Of a stretch of DNA of 64,000 nucleotides, positions 1 to 8,304 are shown piece by piece. The position numbers and the translations under genes were made by a program. Position 1 is the first letter of the stretch; every line of letters begins with the position of its first letter. The stretch lies in NCBI GenBank assembly GCA_050945155.1, contig JBMNSK010000002.1, forward strand, positions 6,575 through 70,574. The letters are read 5' to 3'. The notes under the pieces are model-generated. The model had not been told where the DNA came from and made no database searches. It saw nothing but the letters and a program-made list of their open reading frames with translations. This DNA comes from JBMNSK01 sp050945155. GTDB lineage: Bacteria > Actinomycetota > Coriobacteriia > Coriobacteriales > Eggerthellaceae.

Positions 1-2
1 AA

Positions 3-1031
3 ATTCGCCCCTTTGCTCAGAGCTTTGTTACCATCCTCGGGCTTGGTTATATCTTTCAGTGTATCGGTATGGGCGTGAATAATTTCATTCGCACCGCAGG
101 AGCGCCAACACGTGCCCTTGTCACGATGCTCATTGGTGCGGCAAGCTGCACCGTCTTAAATTTTCTCTTTGTTCTTGTCTTTGACTGGGGTGTTGTTGGC
201 AGTGCTTTGGCTACCGTTTTGGGTCAGGGCATCTCCTGCATAGCCGTTCTTTGGTTTTTCCTTGTGACGAAAAGCGCCCCTATCAAACTGAAAAGAAAGT
301 ATCTCAGGCTATCCGGCAAGACCGTCCGCCTCATTCTAGGCCTCGGGGTGGCAAGTTTTCTGGTTCAGATCGGTGCATCTGTTGTCAATTTGGTTCTCAA
401 CAATATGCTTGCCACGATTGGCGCCCAAAGCCCTATGGGTGCCGAAGATGCCCTTGCTTCTATCGGTGTTGTGCAGCGAGTTGCTGTCTTTAGCGTATTG
501 CCGCTTATTGGGGTATCTATCGCTATTCAGCCGCTCCTTGGCTATAACTATGGCGCTCATCTGTTCAACCGCGTTCGCCAAACACTTGGTTTCGGTGTTG
601 CGGTGGCTATGGGTCTTGGCTTTATCATGTGGATTCTTATCCACGTATTTCCCGGAGAAATTGTCCGGGCTTTCGGCATTTCTCATCCTGGGCTTGAAGA
701 ATTTACCGCCTTCGCTTTGATGGTCCAACTTTCCTTGCTGCCCTTTGTGGGTTTTCAGATTGTAGGGTCGAACTATTTCCAAGCAACCGGTCAACCCCTA
801 AAGTCGGTAGTTTTATCCCTCACAAGACAAATATTATTTCTTATTCCGCTTCTTCTTATGCTGCCGTACTACCTCCCACTTTGGTTTCCGCAGTTTACTG
901 CCCTTGATGCGCTCTATTTTGCCCATCCCATCTCGGATTTCTTTGCAACACTTCTGACCTTGGTTCTCATCTTATTTGAGTTGCGGCGCTTAAAGAAAAT
1001 TGAAGCAGGTAAGATTAAAGCTCGGTTTTAG
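3..1031 (+). CDS. MATE family efflux transporter, 5'-truncated
   Basis: The reading frame is open from the window edge, so the start lies upstream; about 343 codons remain. The protein is a run of hydrophobic segments typical of MATE/NorM-type exporters, with the family's internal pattern of a short loop (GMGVNNFIRTAG near the start) and a later GYNYGAH loop before the C-terminal half. MATE proteins expel cationic drugs or metabolites across the cytoplasmic membrane using a sodium or proton gradient. The substrate cannot be told from sequence. It ends 68 bases before bioY with no obvious terminator between them. Confidence 0.85.
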   Translation: MRPFAQSFVTILGLGYIFQCIGMGVNNFIRTAGAPTRALVTMLIGAASCTVLNFLFVLVFDWGVVGSALATVLGQGISCIAVLWFFLVTKSAPIKLKRKYLRLSGKTVRLILGLGVASFLVQIGASVVNLVLNNMLATIGAQSPMGAEDALASIGVVQRVAVFSVLPLIGVSIAIQPLLGYNYGAHLFNRVRQTLGFGVAVAMGLGFIMWILIHVFPGEIVRAFGISHPGLEEFTAFALMVQLSLLPFVGFQIVGSNYFQATGQPLKSVVLSLTRQILFLIPLLLMLPYYLPLWFPQFTALDALYFAHPISDFFATLLTLVLILFELRRLKKIEAGKIKARF

Positions 1032-1099
1032 CCATTGCCAGACGAGGGGAGAGCACCTATTATTTTTAGCTCATGAAGGAAAAGCAAGAAAGGAAAGTA

Positions 1100-1741
1100 A
1101 TGGAATCAACGCATCTTATGTCGCACAGAACTTCTCGCACTCGCTCAATCGCTTTTGTAGGTCTTTCGATTGCCATTATGGCGGTTTGCGCATGGGTAAC
1201 CATCCCATTTGGCCCGGTGCCATTCACGCTGCAGACCTTTGCTATGACCTTTGCCATTCTTGTTTTAACTCCCCGCGAAGCATTATCAGCAATCGCAGGT
1301 TACTTAGTTCTTGGTGCCGTTGGCTTGCCTGTTTTTTCTGGCATGCGTGGTGGTATCGGCATGCTTGCAGGTCCTACCGGCGGCTTCCTCTGGGGCTTTT
1401 TCATTGCCGCTTTTGCAGCTATTGCCGTGCTTGAACTAAGTCGTCGTATGCGTGATAAGAACAGCCTTGAAGAAGATACTGCACGCAGCAACCGTGGCTT
1501 TGTAGCCGAGGGCGAAAACTCCGTTCTTTCCTGGATTAAGGGGTGCGGCGTTGAACTTATCGCAGCTGTGGCATTTATCGTAGTTGCTTATTTCTGCGGT
1601 TGGCTTCAGTTCATGTTCGTTGCCGGCGTTGGTCCTTTGGAATCTTTCCTGGTAACGATTGCACCTTTTGTTCTTGTTGACGCAGCCAAAATCGTCGCAG
1701 CAGTTATTGCTGCTCAGGCAGTGAATCGCGTAGTTCGCTAA
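1100..1741 (+). CDS. bioY: BioY, biotin ECF transporter S component
   Basis: A 213-residue integral membrane protein of the BioY family, the substrate-binding S component of the energy-coupling-factor biotin importer. Recognisable family segments are GPVPFTLQTFAMTF near residue 38 and a glycine-rich RGGIGMLAGPTGGFLWGF stretch near residue 83. I chose the ATG at 1100 because AGGAAAG lies just upstream; an in-frame ATG at 1073 would add nine charged residues. No ATPase or T-component gene is adjacent, so it probably shares an ECF module encoded elsewhere. Its stop overlaps the stop of the convergent histidine kinase gene by four bases. Confidence 0.9.
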   Translation: MESTHLMSHRTSRTRSIAFVGLSIAIMAVCAWVTIPFGPVPFTLQTFAMTFAILVLTPREALSAIAGYLVLGAVGLPVFSGMRGGIGMLAGPTGGFLWGFFIAAFAAIAVLELSRRMRDKNSLEEDTARSNRGFVAEGENSVLSWIKGCGVELIAAVAFIVVAYFCGWLQFMFVAGVGPLESFLVTIAPFVLVDAAKIVAAVIAAQAVNRVVR

Positions 1742-2718
1742 GACGCAACTGACGGAATTGCGATAATAAAGCACGCACCACCTTCGGGCAGGTTCACTGC
1801 TTCAACGGTACCGTCGTGCGCTTCGACAATGGTTTTTACAATGGACAAGCCAAGACCAGTGCCACCAGTCCCGCGTTGGCGTGATGCGTCAGTTCGATAA
1901 AAGCGGTCAAAGAGAAGCTTGGGGTCAATATCTCCGAAACCGCATCCATCATCGCGCACCTGAATGACCGAATTATTGCGCAAGCCGCAAAGCTCAATGG
2001 TGATATTACCTTCTGGCTTAATAAAGCGGCTTGCGTTCTCGACGAGGTTAGTTACCGCCTGCTTCAGGTGGTCGGCGTTACCTAACACATCTGGCGCTTC
2101 TCCGTAGATATGTACATGAGCATGGCGCTGCATAAGGATTGGCTGCAGCGCATCAACAACGTCTTCGACTACCTCGCGTAAGTTCACGCGCGCAAGTTCA
2201 TAGGCAGTCTCATCATTTTCGATGCGCTGGAGTGTCAACAGGTCATTTACCAGGCGGGTTAGTCGCTCGCTTTCGTTAATAATGATTGAACAGAACTTAT
2301 CATGCATCTCAGGCGGCAGGTCGGGGTCCGTAAGCATCTCGGCATTTCCATGAATGGCCGTTAGGGGCGTACGGAGTTCGTGGGCAACATCGCTTACAAA
2401 TTCAGTCTCTCTGTTCTCCTTTGTCTCAAGGTCGACCTGCTGAGACTTCATGGTTGCAATAGTGGATTCAAAGGTCTTAGAAAGCTCGACTGCCTCATAG
2501 AGTTGGCTATCCATATAGAAATTCACGTCTTTGCCGTTCTTAAAGGCTTGAGCTTTTTGCACGAGTATATTGAGCGGCTCTGCAAGAAAGTGCCCAATAA
2601 GCAAACTAAGCAAGAAGGTAATAACGGCAGCCGGAATAAGCAGGAGCGCCGAGCTTAAGGGCACGTCGTAGTGCAGGATGCAATAGGCAAGCATCAAGGC
2701 GCCTGCTAGAAGCACCAA
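1738..2718 (-). CDS. Sensor histidine kinase, second gene of a two-component operon
   Basis: Two N-terminal membrane segments are followed by a HAMP-like linker, the phosphoacceptor box HELRTPLTAI, and an HATPase domain with LVENASRF (N box), VRDDGCGFG (G1) and GTGGTGLGLS (G2). It is the partner of the OmpR-type regulator encoded just upstream. The start is uncertain. The given 5' end is a TTG at 2718 with no Shine-Dalgarno sequence. The frame is open back to 2760, where an ATA codon overlaps the regulator's TAA stop as ATAA, and that longer version completes a basic N-terminus before the first membrane helix. The signal sensed is unknown; the predicted extracytoplasmic loop is very short. 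Confidence 0.88.
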   Translation of the reverse strand: MVLLAGALMLAYCILHYDVPLSSALLLIPAAVITFLLSLLIGHFLAEPLNILVQKAQAFKNGKDVNFYMDSQLYEAVELSKTFESTIATMKSQQVDLETKENRETEFVSDVAHELRTPLTAIHGNAEMLTDPDLPPEMHDKFCSIIINESERLTRLVNDLLTLQRIENDETAYELARVNLREVVEDVVDALQPILMQRHAHVHIYGEAPDVLGNADHLKQAVTNLVENASRFIKPEGNITIELCGLRNNSVIQVRDDGCGFGDIDPKLLFDRFYRTDASRQRGTGGTGLGLSIVKTIVEAHDGTVEAVNLPEGGACFIIAIPSVAS

Positions 2719-2756
2719 AAGCGTAGCGAGAAAAGCGAAATATGTTTGAAGTCGTT

Positions 2757-3449
2757 TTATTGCTTGAACCTATAACCGTATCCGCGAACCGTTTCTACCA
2801 GCCCAGGATCATAACCTGCCTTCTTTATTTTATCGCGGAGGCGCTTGATATGCGTATCAACGGTTTTTGTTTCTGTGAGGTATTCCCAACCCCAAGCATC
2901 ATGGAGGAGGTCTTCGCGGGACACTACCTTGCCGGCGTTTTTCATCAAACTTGCAAGTAGCTCAAACTCGCGAGGCGTCAAATCGAGACTACCCTTATCG
3001 CCGGTTGCCGTGTGCGCATCTTCATCAAGGGTGATGTCTGAGGCGGTAATGGTGTTGCCAGAACCGGGGAAGTTCCCGTCGCCACGGCGAAGCAGAGCAT
3101 GAACACGGGCAATGAGCTCGCGTACGCCGAAAGGTTTGGCCAGATAGTCATCTGCGCCAAGTTCCAAACCCACAACTTTATCAAGCTCAGTATCACGTGC
3201 AGATAGGAAAAGGACTGGAGACGAAGTGTGCGAACGAATGCGACGACAAAGCTCGTAGCCGTTCATGCCGGGGAGCATGATATCGAGAATAAAGAGGTCG
3301 TAGTTGTTCTTCTGAGCTAAAGCTAAAGCGTCTTCTCCGTTATCAACAACATCAACGTCATATCCCTCGCGCTTGAGGGCGTAACTAACAAATTCTGTAA
3401 TAGAGTCTTCGTCGTCTACTAAGAGGATTCGATGTTTCGTATCTGCCAT
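2757..3449 (-). CDS. OmpR/PhoB-family response regulator
   Basis: A 230-residue regulator. The receiver domain has the acidic pair DDED near residue 12, the phosphoacceptor in LFILDIMLPG and the lysine of YLAKPFG. A C-terminal winged-helix DNA-binding domain ends GYGYRFKQ. The ATG at 3449 is preferred because GCAGAGG precedes it; an in-frame ATG at 3473 would add eight residues. It is the first gene of a two-gene operon with the histidine kinase. A 10-bp inverted repeat and a palindrome in the divergent region toward coaX could be its own operator, which is inference. Confidence 0.93.
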   Translation of the reverse strand: MADTKHRILLVDDEDSITEFVSYALKREGYDVDVVDNGEDALALAQKNNYDLFILDIMLPGMNGYELCRRIRSHTSSPVLFLSARDTELDKVVGLELGADDYLAKPFGVRELIARVHALLRRGDGNFPGSGNTITASDITLDEDAHTATGDKGSLDLTPREFELLASLMKNAGKVVSREDLLHDAWGWEYLTETKTVDTHIKRLRDKIKKAGYDPGLVETVRGYGYRFKQ

Positions 3450-3480
3450 GGCCTCTGCCTTCCATAGGTTCATCTATTGT

Positions 3481-3539
3481 GCAAATTTGCACCCTACTCA
3501 TTTTCTCATCTTTTGCAAGTTCAGGGCCGAAATGAGTAG
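3481..3539. promoter_or_regulatory. Palindrome and inverted repeat between divergent regulator and coaX
   Basis: GCAAATTTGC at 3481-3490 is a perfect 10-bp palindrome. CTACTCATTT at 3494-3503 is repeated in inverted orientation as AAATGAGTAG at 3530-3539, with centres 36 bp apart. Both lie between the response-regulator start and the coaX promoter, where an operator would be expected. Binding by the neighbouring regulator is inference. Confidence 0.4.
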
Positions 3540-3560
3540 AGGAGCGCTTTGCTTCTGCAT

Positions 3561-3569
3561 TGTTATAAT
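3561..3569 (+). promoter_or_regulatory. Extended -10 promoter for coaX
   Basis: TGTTATAAT is a full extended -10 element (TGn plus TATAAT), 55 bases upstream of the coaX start. No good -35 hexamer is seen at the usual spacing, as is common for extended -10 promoters. Confidence 0.6.
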
Positions 3570-3624
3570 CATATTGCATAAAATAGAAACCTTTTTTACC
3601 ACCGAGTGAGGGGTTGTCAGAAAT

Positions 3625-4389
3625 ATGTTACTTGCCATTGACGTAGGAAACACACAAACCGTTTTGGGCGTCTACGATGGTGCAGACCTTCGCCATATGT
3701 GGCGAGTTGCAACGAATAAGACTCACACTGCAGATGAACTGCGATTAAAGCTCATGCTTCTGCTTGAATCTGAGAACATCAACACTGATGAAATTCACGC
3801 TTCTGCGCTTGCTTCGGTGGTTCCGTATCTGACACGTGAGTGGGGAGAGGCTCTTTCGTACCTTTTGAAGAAAGAAGTACTTGTTTGCTCTCCTGAAACC
3901 GCAGCAAAGCTGTTTAAAACTGACTATCCCAATCCTGCCGAAATTGGGTCTGACCGTATTGCTGATGCGGTTGCCGCCTCTGCTCTCTATGGCACACCGG
4001 TGGTGGTCGTAGACTTCGGCACAGCAACCAATATTGAAGTAATCGATAAAGAGGGAAAGTTTTTGGGCGGCATCATCGCACCTGGACTTGAAACGAGTGC
4101 AGCCGCTTTGTTCCAGCACGCTACCCGTCTTGCTGCAACCGAATTAGAGGATCCTCATGAAGTTATTGGAACTTCGACGCGCAGAGCCATCCAATCAGGT
4201 ATTGTATACGGCGAAGCCGCAAGGGTTGATGGTCTTGTGCTTCGTGCCTTCGATGCCATTGGATATACGGCCCCTGTTGTTGCGACGGGCGGCCTTTGTC
4301 AGAAGGTGGCCCCTTTGTCACAGACCATCACGCACACAAACCAGGAGCTAACCTTGGAGGGTTTGCGCCTCATCTATGAAGCGCAGTAA
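3625..4389 (+). CDS. coaX: Type III pantothenate kinase
   Basis: Phosphorylates pantothenate in the first committed step of coenzyme A synthesis; the CoaX type is insensitive to CoA feedback. The 254 residues match the family length. ASKHA-fold motifs are visible: DVGNTQT at residues 6-12 (phosphate 1), GSDRIADAV near 112 and DFGTATN near 130 (phosphate 2). It starts at ATG, with GAGGGG about 13 bases upstream. It appears to be transcribed alone from the extended -10 promoter at 3561. Confidence 0.95.
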   Translation: MLLAIDVGNTQTVLGVYDGADLRHMWRVATNKTHTADELRLKLMLLLESENINTDEIHASALASVVPYLTREWGEALSYLLKKEVLVCSPETAAKLFKTDYPNPAEIGSDRIADAVAASALYGTPVVVVDFGTATNIEVIDKEGKFLGGIIAPGLETSAAALFQHATRLAATELEDPHEVIGTSTRRAIQSGIVYGEAARVDGLVLRAFDAIGYTAPVVATGGLCQKVAPLSQTITHTNQELTLEGLRLIYEAQ

Positions 4390-4481
4390 GTGTATGGCAT
4401 GCGACCGGTTTGCTGTGTTCTCACCCCTTATGACAAATTGCATAACTGCGCCGTTTTTTGAAGGGAGAATAAGTAGTTCGC

Positions 4482-6149
4482 ATGCTCAGTGATATTGAAA
4501 TTGCTCAAGCAGGCACCCCCCGTGACATCATGGATGTAGCGCGGGGAATTGGAATCAACGAAAAATACGTTGAGCTTTACGGTAAAAACAAGGCAAAAAT
4601 CGATTACAACCTGCTGTTAAAGCATAGTTTCAAACCAGGAAAACTCATCTTGGTCACCGCCATCAATCCTACTCCTGCTGGTGAGGGCAAAACGACAACA
4701 ACAGTCGGTTTGGCAGATGCGTTGGCCCAGCGTGGAAAGCGCGCAATCGTCGCTTTACGCGAGCCAAGCTTAGGTCCGGTCTTTGGCATTAAAGGTGGTG
4801 CTGCGGGAGGCGGGTATTCCCAGGTCATTCCCATGGATGATATCAACCTTCACTTCACGGGAGACCTTCATGCCATAGGAGCAGCCAATAACCTTTTGTC
4901 CGCCATGATTGATAACCACATCCAGCGCGGCAATAAGCTCGGATTCGATGTGCGTCGCATTGTGTGGCACCGCTGCGTCGATATGAACGATAGGCAGTTA
5001 CGCCGCATCGTTTGTGGCCTCGGTGGAACTGCCCACGGTGTGCCACGGGAAGAGGCCTTCGATATTACGGTTGCCAGTGAGGTAATGGCAGTCTTTTGTC
5101 TTGCCACGGACATCATCGATTTGAAAAAACGTCTTGCTCGTATGGTGGTTGGCTATACCGCAGATGACAAACCCATCACCGCAGGTGACCTGCATGCCCA
5201 GGGTGCTATGGCGGCACTGCTGAAGGATGCACTCAAGCCTAATTTGGTACAGACGCTTGAAGGGACGCCTGCCTTTGTTCATGGCGGCCCGTTCGCAAAT
5301 ATCGCACATGGCTGTAATTCAATTATGGCAACACGGATGGCACTTGCGCTCGGTGATTACTGCGTGACTGAAGCCGGATTCGGTGCTGACCTAGGAGCAG
5401 AAAAGTTTCTCGATATCAAAAGTCGCATGATGGGGATTCACCCTGATGCGGTTGTTGTTGTGGCGACGGTACGTGCCCTTAAAAACCACGGGGGTGTACC
5501 AAAAGCTGATTTGGCAAAGGAAAATCTCGAAGCTCTTGAGGCCGGTTTGCCGAATCTTCTCCAGCATATTGAAAACCTGAAAGAAGTGTTTGGCCTGCCT
5601 TGCGTGGTCGCCATTAATCGTTTTCCGAGCGACACTCCTGCTGAGCTTGAGCTCGTACAGAGGCGTTGTGAGGAACTCGGGGTAAAAGTTGCGCTCTCAG
5701 AGGTCTGGTCGCAGGGCGGCAAAGGCGGTCTTGATTTGGCTGACGAGGTATTGAAGCTCTGCGAACAACAAGACTCGTTCCACTATGCCTATCCACTCGA
5801 CTTATCTCTTCACGAAAAAATAGAGATGATAGCCAAAAAGGTATATCACGCAGACCGGGTTGATTACTCAAGTAATGCAGCTGCAGACCTAAAACGACTC
5901 GAGGCTTTAGGCTTTGGAAACTTGCCGATTTGTATGGCTAAAACCCAATACAGTTTCTCAGATGATCCCAAGAAACTGGGCGCTCCACGAGACTTCGCAA
6001 TCAAAGTCCGGAGTGTGAGGGTTTCTGCCGGAGCTGGTTTCGTTGTTGCTCTTACGGGTAATATCATGACCATGCCCGGATTGCCCGTTCGGCCTGCTGC
6101 CGAGCTTATTGATGTGGATGAGACTGGAAGAATTTCAGGCCTGTTCTAA
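4482..6149 (+). CDS. fhs: Formate-tetrahydrofolate ligase
   Basis: Makes 10-formyl-tetrahydrofolate from formate, tetrahydrofolate and ATP. The 555 residues are full length for the family. The P-loop [14 protein letters not shown] lies near residue 63, and the [11 protein letters not shown] and [10 protein letters not shown] segments are characteristic. AAGGGAG lies about 16 bases upstream of the ATG. The next two genes, fchA and folD, carry the one-carbon unit on to methylene-tetrahydrofolate, so the three form one pathway operon. No other Wood-Ljungdahl genes are in the window, so the likely role is supplying one-carbon units or recycling formate rather than acetogenesis. Confidence 0.96.
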   Translation: MLSDIEIAQAGTPRDIMDVARGIGINEKYVELYGKNKAKIDYNLLLKHSFKPGKLILVTAINPTPAGEGKTTTTVGLADALAQRGKRAIVALREPSLGPVFGIKGGAAGGGYSQVIPMDDINLHFTGDLHAIGAANNLLSAMIDNHIQRGNKLGFDVRRIVWHRCVDMNDRQLRRIVCGLGGTAHGVPREEAFDITVASEVMAVFCLATDIIDLKKRLARMVVGYTADDKPITAGDLHAQGAMAALLKDALKPNLVQTLEGTPAFVHGGPFANIAHGCNSIMATRMALALGDYCVTEAGFGADLGAEKFLDIKSRMMGIHPDAVVVVATVRALKNHGGVPKADLAKENLEALEAGLPNLLQHIENLKEVFGLPCVVAINRFPSDTPAELELVQRRCEELGVKVALSEVWSQGGKGGLDLADEVLKLCEQQDSFHYAYPLDLSLHEKIEMIAKKVYHADRVDYSSNAAADLKRLEALGFGNLPICMAKTQYSFSDDPKKLGAPRDFAIKVRSVRVSAGAGFVVALTGNIMTMPGLPVRPAAELIDVDETGRISGLF

Positions 6150-6206
6150 GTCCTGCATTTCGTAAACTGAGCACGTAGTTGCTATGGCTTATCTGAGAGG
6201 AAAAGC

Positions 6207-6818
6207 ATGAATTCTGATTTTGCAGAGCGATTGGCAAGTAAAGATCCAACTCCCGGTGGTGGAGGGGCTTCCGCGTATGTGGGGGCCCTCAGTGCTGCGC
6301 TCGCTTCCATGGTGGGCAATTTAACCGTAGGCAAGAAAAAATACGCAGCCTATGAAGATGAGGTTAAAGCTTCCCTTGAGCGCCTCGAGGATATTCGTGC
6401 GCATCTTCTCGACCTCATCGATGAGGATGCACAGGCATTTGAACCGTTGGCTCGGGTCTATGGTATGCCGAAAGGGACGGAGGAAGAAAAAGCCGCCCGG
6501 GATGCTGCCTTGCAAGATGCCCTCCAGTCTGCTTGTTCTGTTCCTCTCGAAATTATGCGCGTTTCCGCCCAGGTTCTTTGTGAGTGCGAAATTCTTGCAC
6601 ACAAGGGTTCGCGGCTTGCGCTTTCAGATGTGGGCGTTTCAGTTGTATTTGCGCGCGCTGCCGTGCATGGGGCAAGCATGAACGTCATCATCAACCTTAG
6701 ATCTATGACTGACACAAACCAGGCAAGTACCTACCGTTCGGAAATGGACGAGCTCATTCATTTTGCTGATGAAAAGGCTGGCTCGTTGTATGCTTATGTG
6801 GTGAGGGAAATTTCCTAG
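6207..6818 (+). CDS. fchA: FchA-like methenyltetrahydrofolate cyclohydrolase (cyclodeaminase family)
   Basis: A 203-residue helical protein of the formiminotransferase-cyclodeaminase C-terminal family, with the signature TPGGGGASAYVGALSAAL near residue 14 and VGKKKY near residue 41. Family members either deaminate formimino-tetrahydrofolate or open methenyl-tetrahydrofolate to 10-formyl-tetrahydrofolate. Its position between fhs and folD favours the cyclohydrolase role. That is supported by the loss of cyclohydrolase residues in the adjacent FolD. AGAGGAAAAG lies just before the ATG. A histidine-degradation role would need hut genes, and none are nearby. Confidence 0.88.
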   Translation: MNSDFAERLASKDPTPGGGGASAYVGALSAALASMVGNLTVGKKKYAAYEDEVKASLERLEDIRAHLLDLIDEDAQAFEPLARVYGMPKGTEEEKAARDAALQDALQSACSVPLEIMRVSAQVLCECEILAHKGSRLALSDVGVSVVFARAAVHGASMNVIINLRSMTDTNQASTYRSEMDELIHFADEKAGSLYAYVVREIS

Positions 6819-6832
6819 GGCAAGGACTAGTC

Positions 6833-7690
6833 GTGGCGCAGCTCATCTTAGGTAAAGAAGTAAACAAAAAAATAACTGCTGAACTGGAAAAGCGAAGCAA
6901 TGAACTGAAGTGGCGGGGTATTACTCCTTGTCTTGCAGTTCTTCGGGTCGGCGAAGATCCAAGTGACTTAGCATATGAAAGAACCGCCACAAAGCGCGCC
7001 GAATCGCTCGGGATTGAAACGAAGCGCTTTCTTCTGCCGGACAATAGCTTACAAGAAGATCTTGAAGCAACGGTTCTAGCCATAAATGAGGACCCTGATA
7101 TTCATGGGTGTCTGCTTTTCAGGCCGCTTCCAGCATTTTTCGACGAGAAGGCCATATGTAACGCCCTCGATCCACGCAAGGACATCGATGGCATATCACA
7201 GCTTTCTTTAGGTTCTATCTTTACCGGAGAGGGCGAAGGCTATGCGCCTTGTACAGCGGCAGCCTGTGTGGCTACTTTGGAAGCCTATGACGTGCCGCTC
7301 GACGGAAAAAATGTCGTCATTATTGGCAGAAGCTTGGTGGTTGGAAGGCCTCTTTCCATTATGCTTCTTCGCCGTGATGCAACCGTAACCATTTGTCATT
7401 CACATACACGCAACCTCGCTGAGATTTCGCGAAGCGCTGACGTCGTAGTTTGCGCTACCGGCCGCCCTCGCGGTTTTGGTGCCGAGTATTTTAGTGCCGG
7501 CCAAACGGTGCTTGATGTCGGCATCAACTTCGACGATGAGGGTAACGTCTGTGGCGATGTGAATTTTGATGAAGTTGAGCCCTTGGTGGACGCCATTACC
7601 CCGGTACCTCGAGGCATAGGTTCGGTAACCACCACCATGCTCATGGCACATCTCTTAAGCGCTGCAGAACGCTTAAGTGAGGAAGTGTGA
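6833..7690 (+). CDS. folD: FolD-family methylenetetrahydrofolate dehydrogenase, likely without cyclohydrolase activity
   Basis: A 285-residue FolD-fold protein starting at GTG, with AAGGA upstream. The NAD(P)-binding GRSLVVGRP and C-terminal GGIGSVTTTMLM-like (here PRGIGSVTTTMLMAH) motifs are intact, and KDIDG (residues 116-120) keeps the conserved aspartate. The catalytic motif Y-x3-K is altered: Y48 is kept, but the lysine position is A52. The usual QLPLP motif reads FRPLP (96-100), so the glutamine is lost too. In characterised FolD enzymes this lysine and glutamine are needed for the cyclohydrolase step, so this copy is probably dehydrogenase only, with FchA doing the hydrolysis. Confidence 0.92.
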   Translation: MAQLILGKEVNKKITAELEKRSNELKWRGITPCLAVLRVGEDPSDLAYERTATKRAESLGIETKRFLLPDNSLQEDLEATVLAINEDPDIHGCLLFRPLPAFFDEKAICNALDPRKDIDGISQLSLGSIFTGEGEGYAPCTAAACVATLEAYDVPLDGKNVVIIGRSLVVGRPLSIMLLRRDATVTICHSHTRNLAEISRSADVVVCATGRPRGFGAEYFSAGQTVLDVGINFDDEGNVCGDVNFDEVEPLVDAITPVPRGIGSVTTTMLMAHLLSAAERLSEEV

Positions 7691-8299
7691 TTGGCGTTTA
7701 TGTCTATCTCTACCCTCTATTCTGCTTTTTCTCAATCTGTAGAAGAAACTCAAAATCATGCCCGCCTTTTAGCGTCATGCGTTAAGCCGGGCGACGTCAT
7801 TATGCTGACCGGCTCGCTCGGAGCAGGGAAAACGCACTTTGTTCAAGGGCTTGCTTTGGGTCTCGGTGTGACTGAGCCTGTATTAAGTCCAACATTTAAT
7901 CTTTTGCTCGTCTACAACAGTGGTCGAATACCGCTCTACCACTTTGACCTATACCGCCTTGACACCGAAGACCAATTGGATGACCTGGATTTTTATGGGA
8001 CGCTTGAAGGTGATGGCGTGTCTTGTATCGAGTGGGCTGAGAAATTTCCGGCGGCGATGCCTGACGATGCGCTTGCAATAAACATCATTGGTGATGCGGG
8101 TGCTTCGGTACCTGAGAAAAGTAATTTGTATAGCGTAGACCAAGAGAAACTACGCAAGGCTAGTCAGGACCAATCTGACTATGCTGACCAGGGAAGACGC
8201 GTGATGGAAATATATGCTGCCGGCGTTCGCTCTTCAGAACTTTTGGATGCTTGGGTAACAGTCGACCAGGGTGTTCGTGCGCTTGGAGCATGTGAATAG
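7691..8299 (+). CDS. tsaE: TsaE, ATPase of tRNA t6A synthesis
   Basis: A P-loop ATPase (Walker A GSLGAGKTHF near residue 37) with the TsaE hallmark segments LSPTFNLLLVY and HFDLYRLD. TsaE drives turnover of the TsaB-TsaD complex that puts threonylcarbamoyl on A37 of ANN-decoding tRNAs. The TTG at 7691 follows the folD stop directly and has GAGGAAG six bases upstream; an ATG at 7700 is the alternative. At 202 residues it is longer than the usual 150-160, because of a C-terminal tail of about 50 residues that I do not recognise. The TsaB-RimI-TsaD fusion follows five bases later. Confidence 0.93.
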   Translation: MAFMSISTLYSAFSQSVEETQNHARLLASCVKPGDVIMLTGSLGAGKTHFVQGLALGLGVTEPVLSPTFNLLLVYNSGRIPLYHFDLYRLDTEDQLDDLDFYGTLEGDGVSCIEWAEKFPAAMPDDALAINIIGDAGASVPEKSNLYSVDQEKLRKASQDQSDYADQGRRVMEIYAAGVRSSELLDAWVTVDQGVRALGACE

Positions 8300-8304
8300 A
8301 AGCT

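Noticed and set aside
69..1031. Starting the MATE gene at ATG 69
   Set aside because: The same frame is open to the window edge and encodes family-like residues before that ATG, so the gene is truncated and does not start there.
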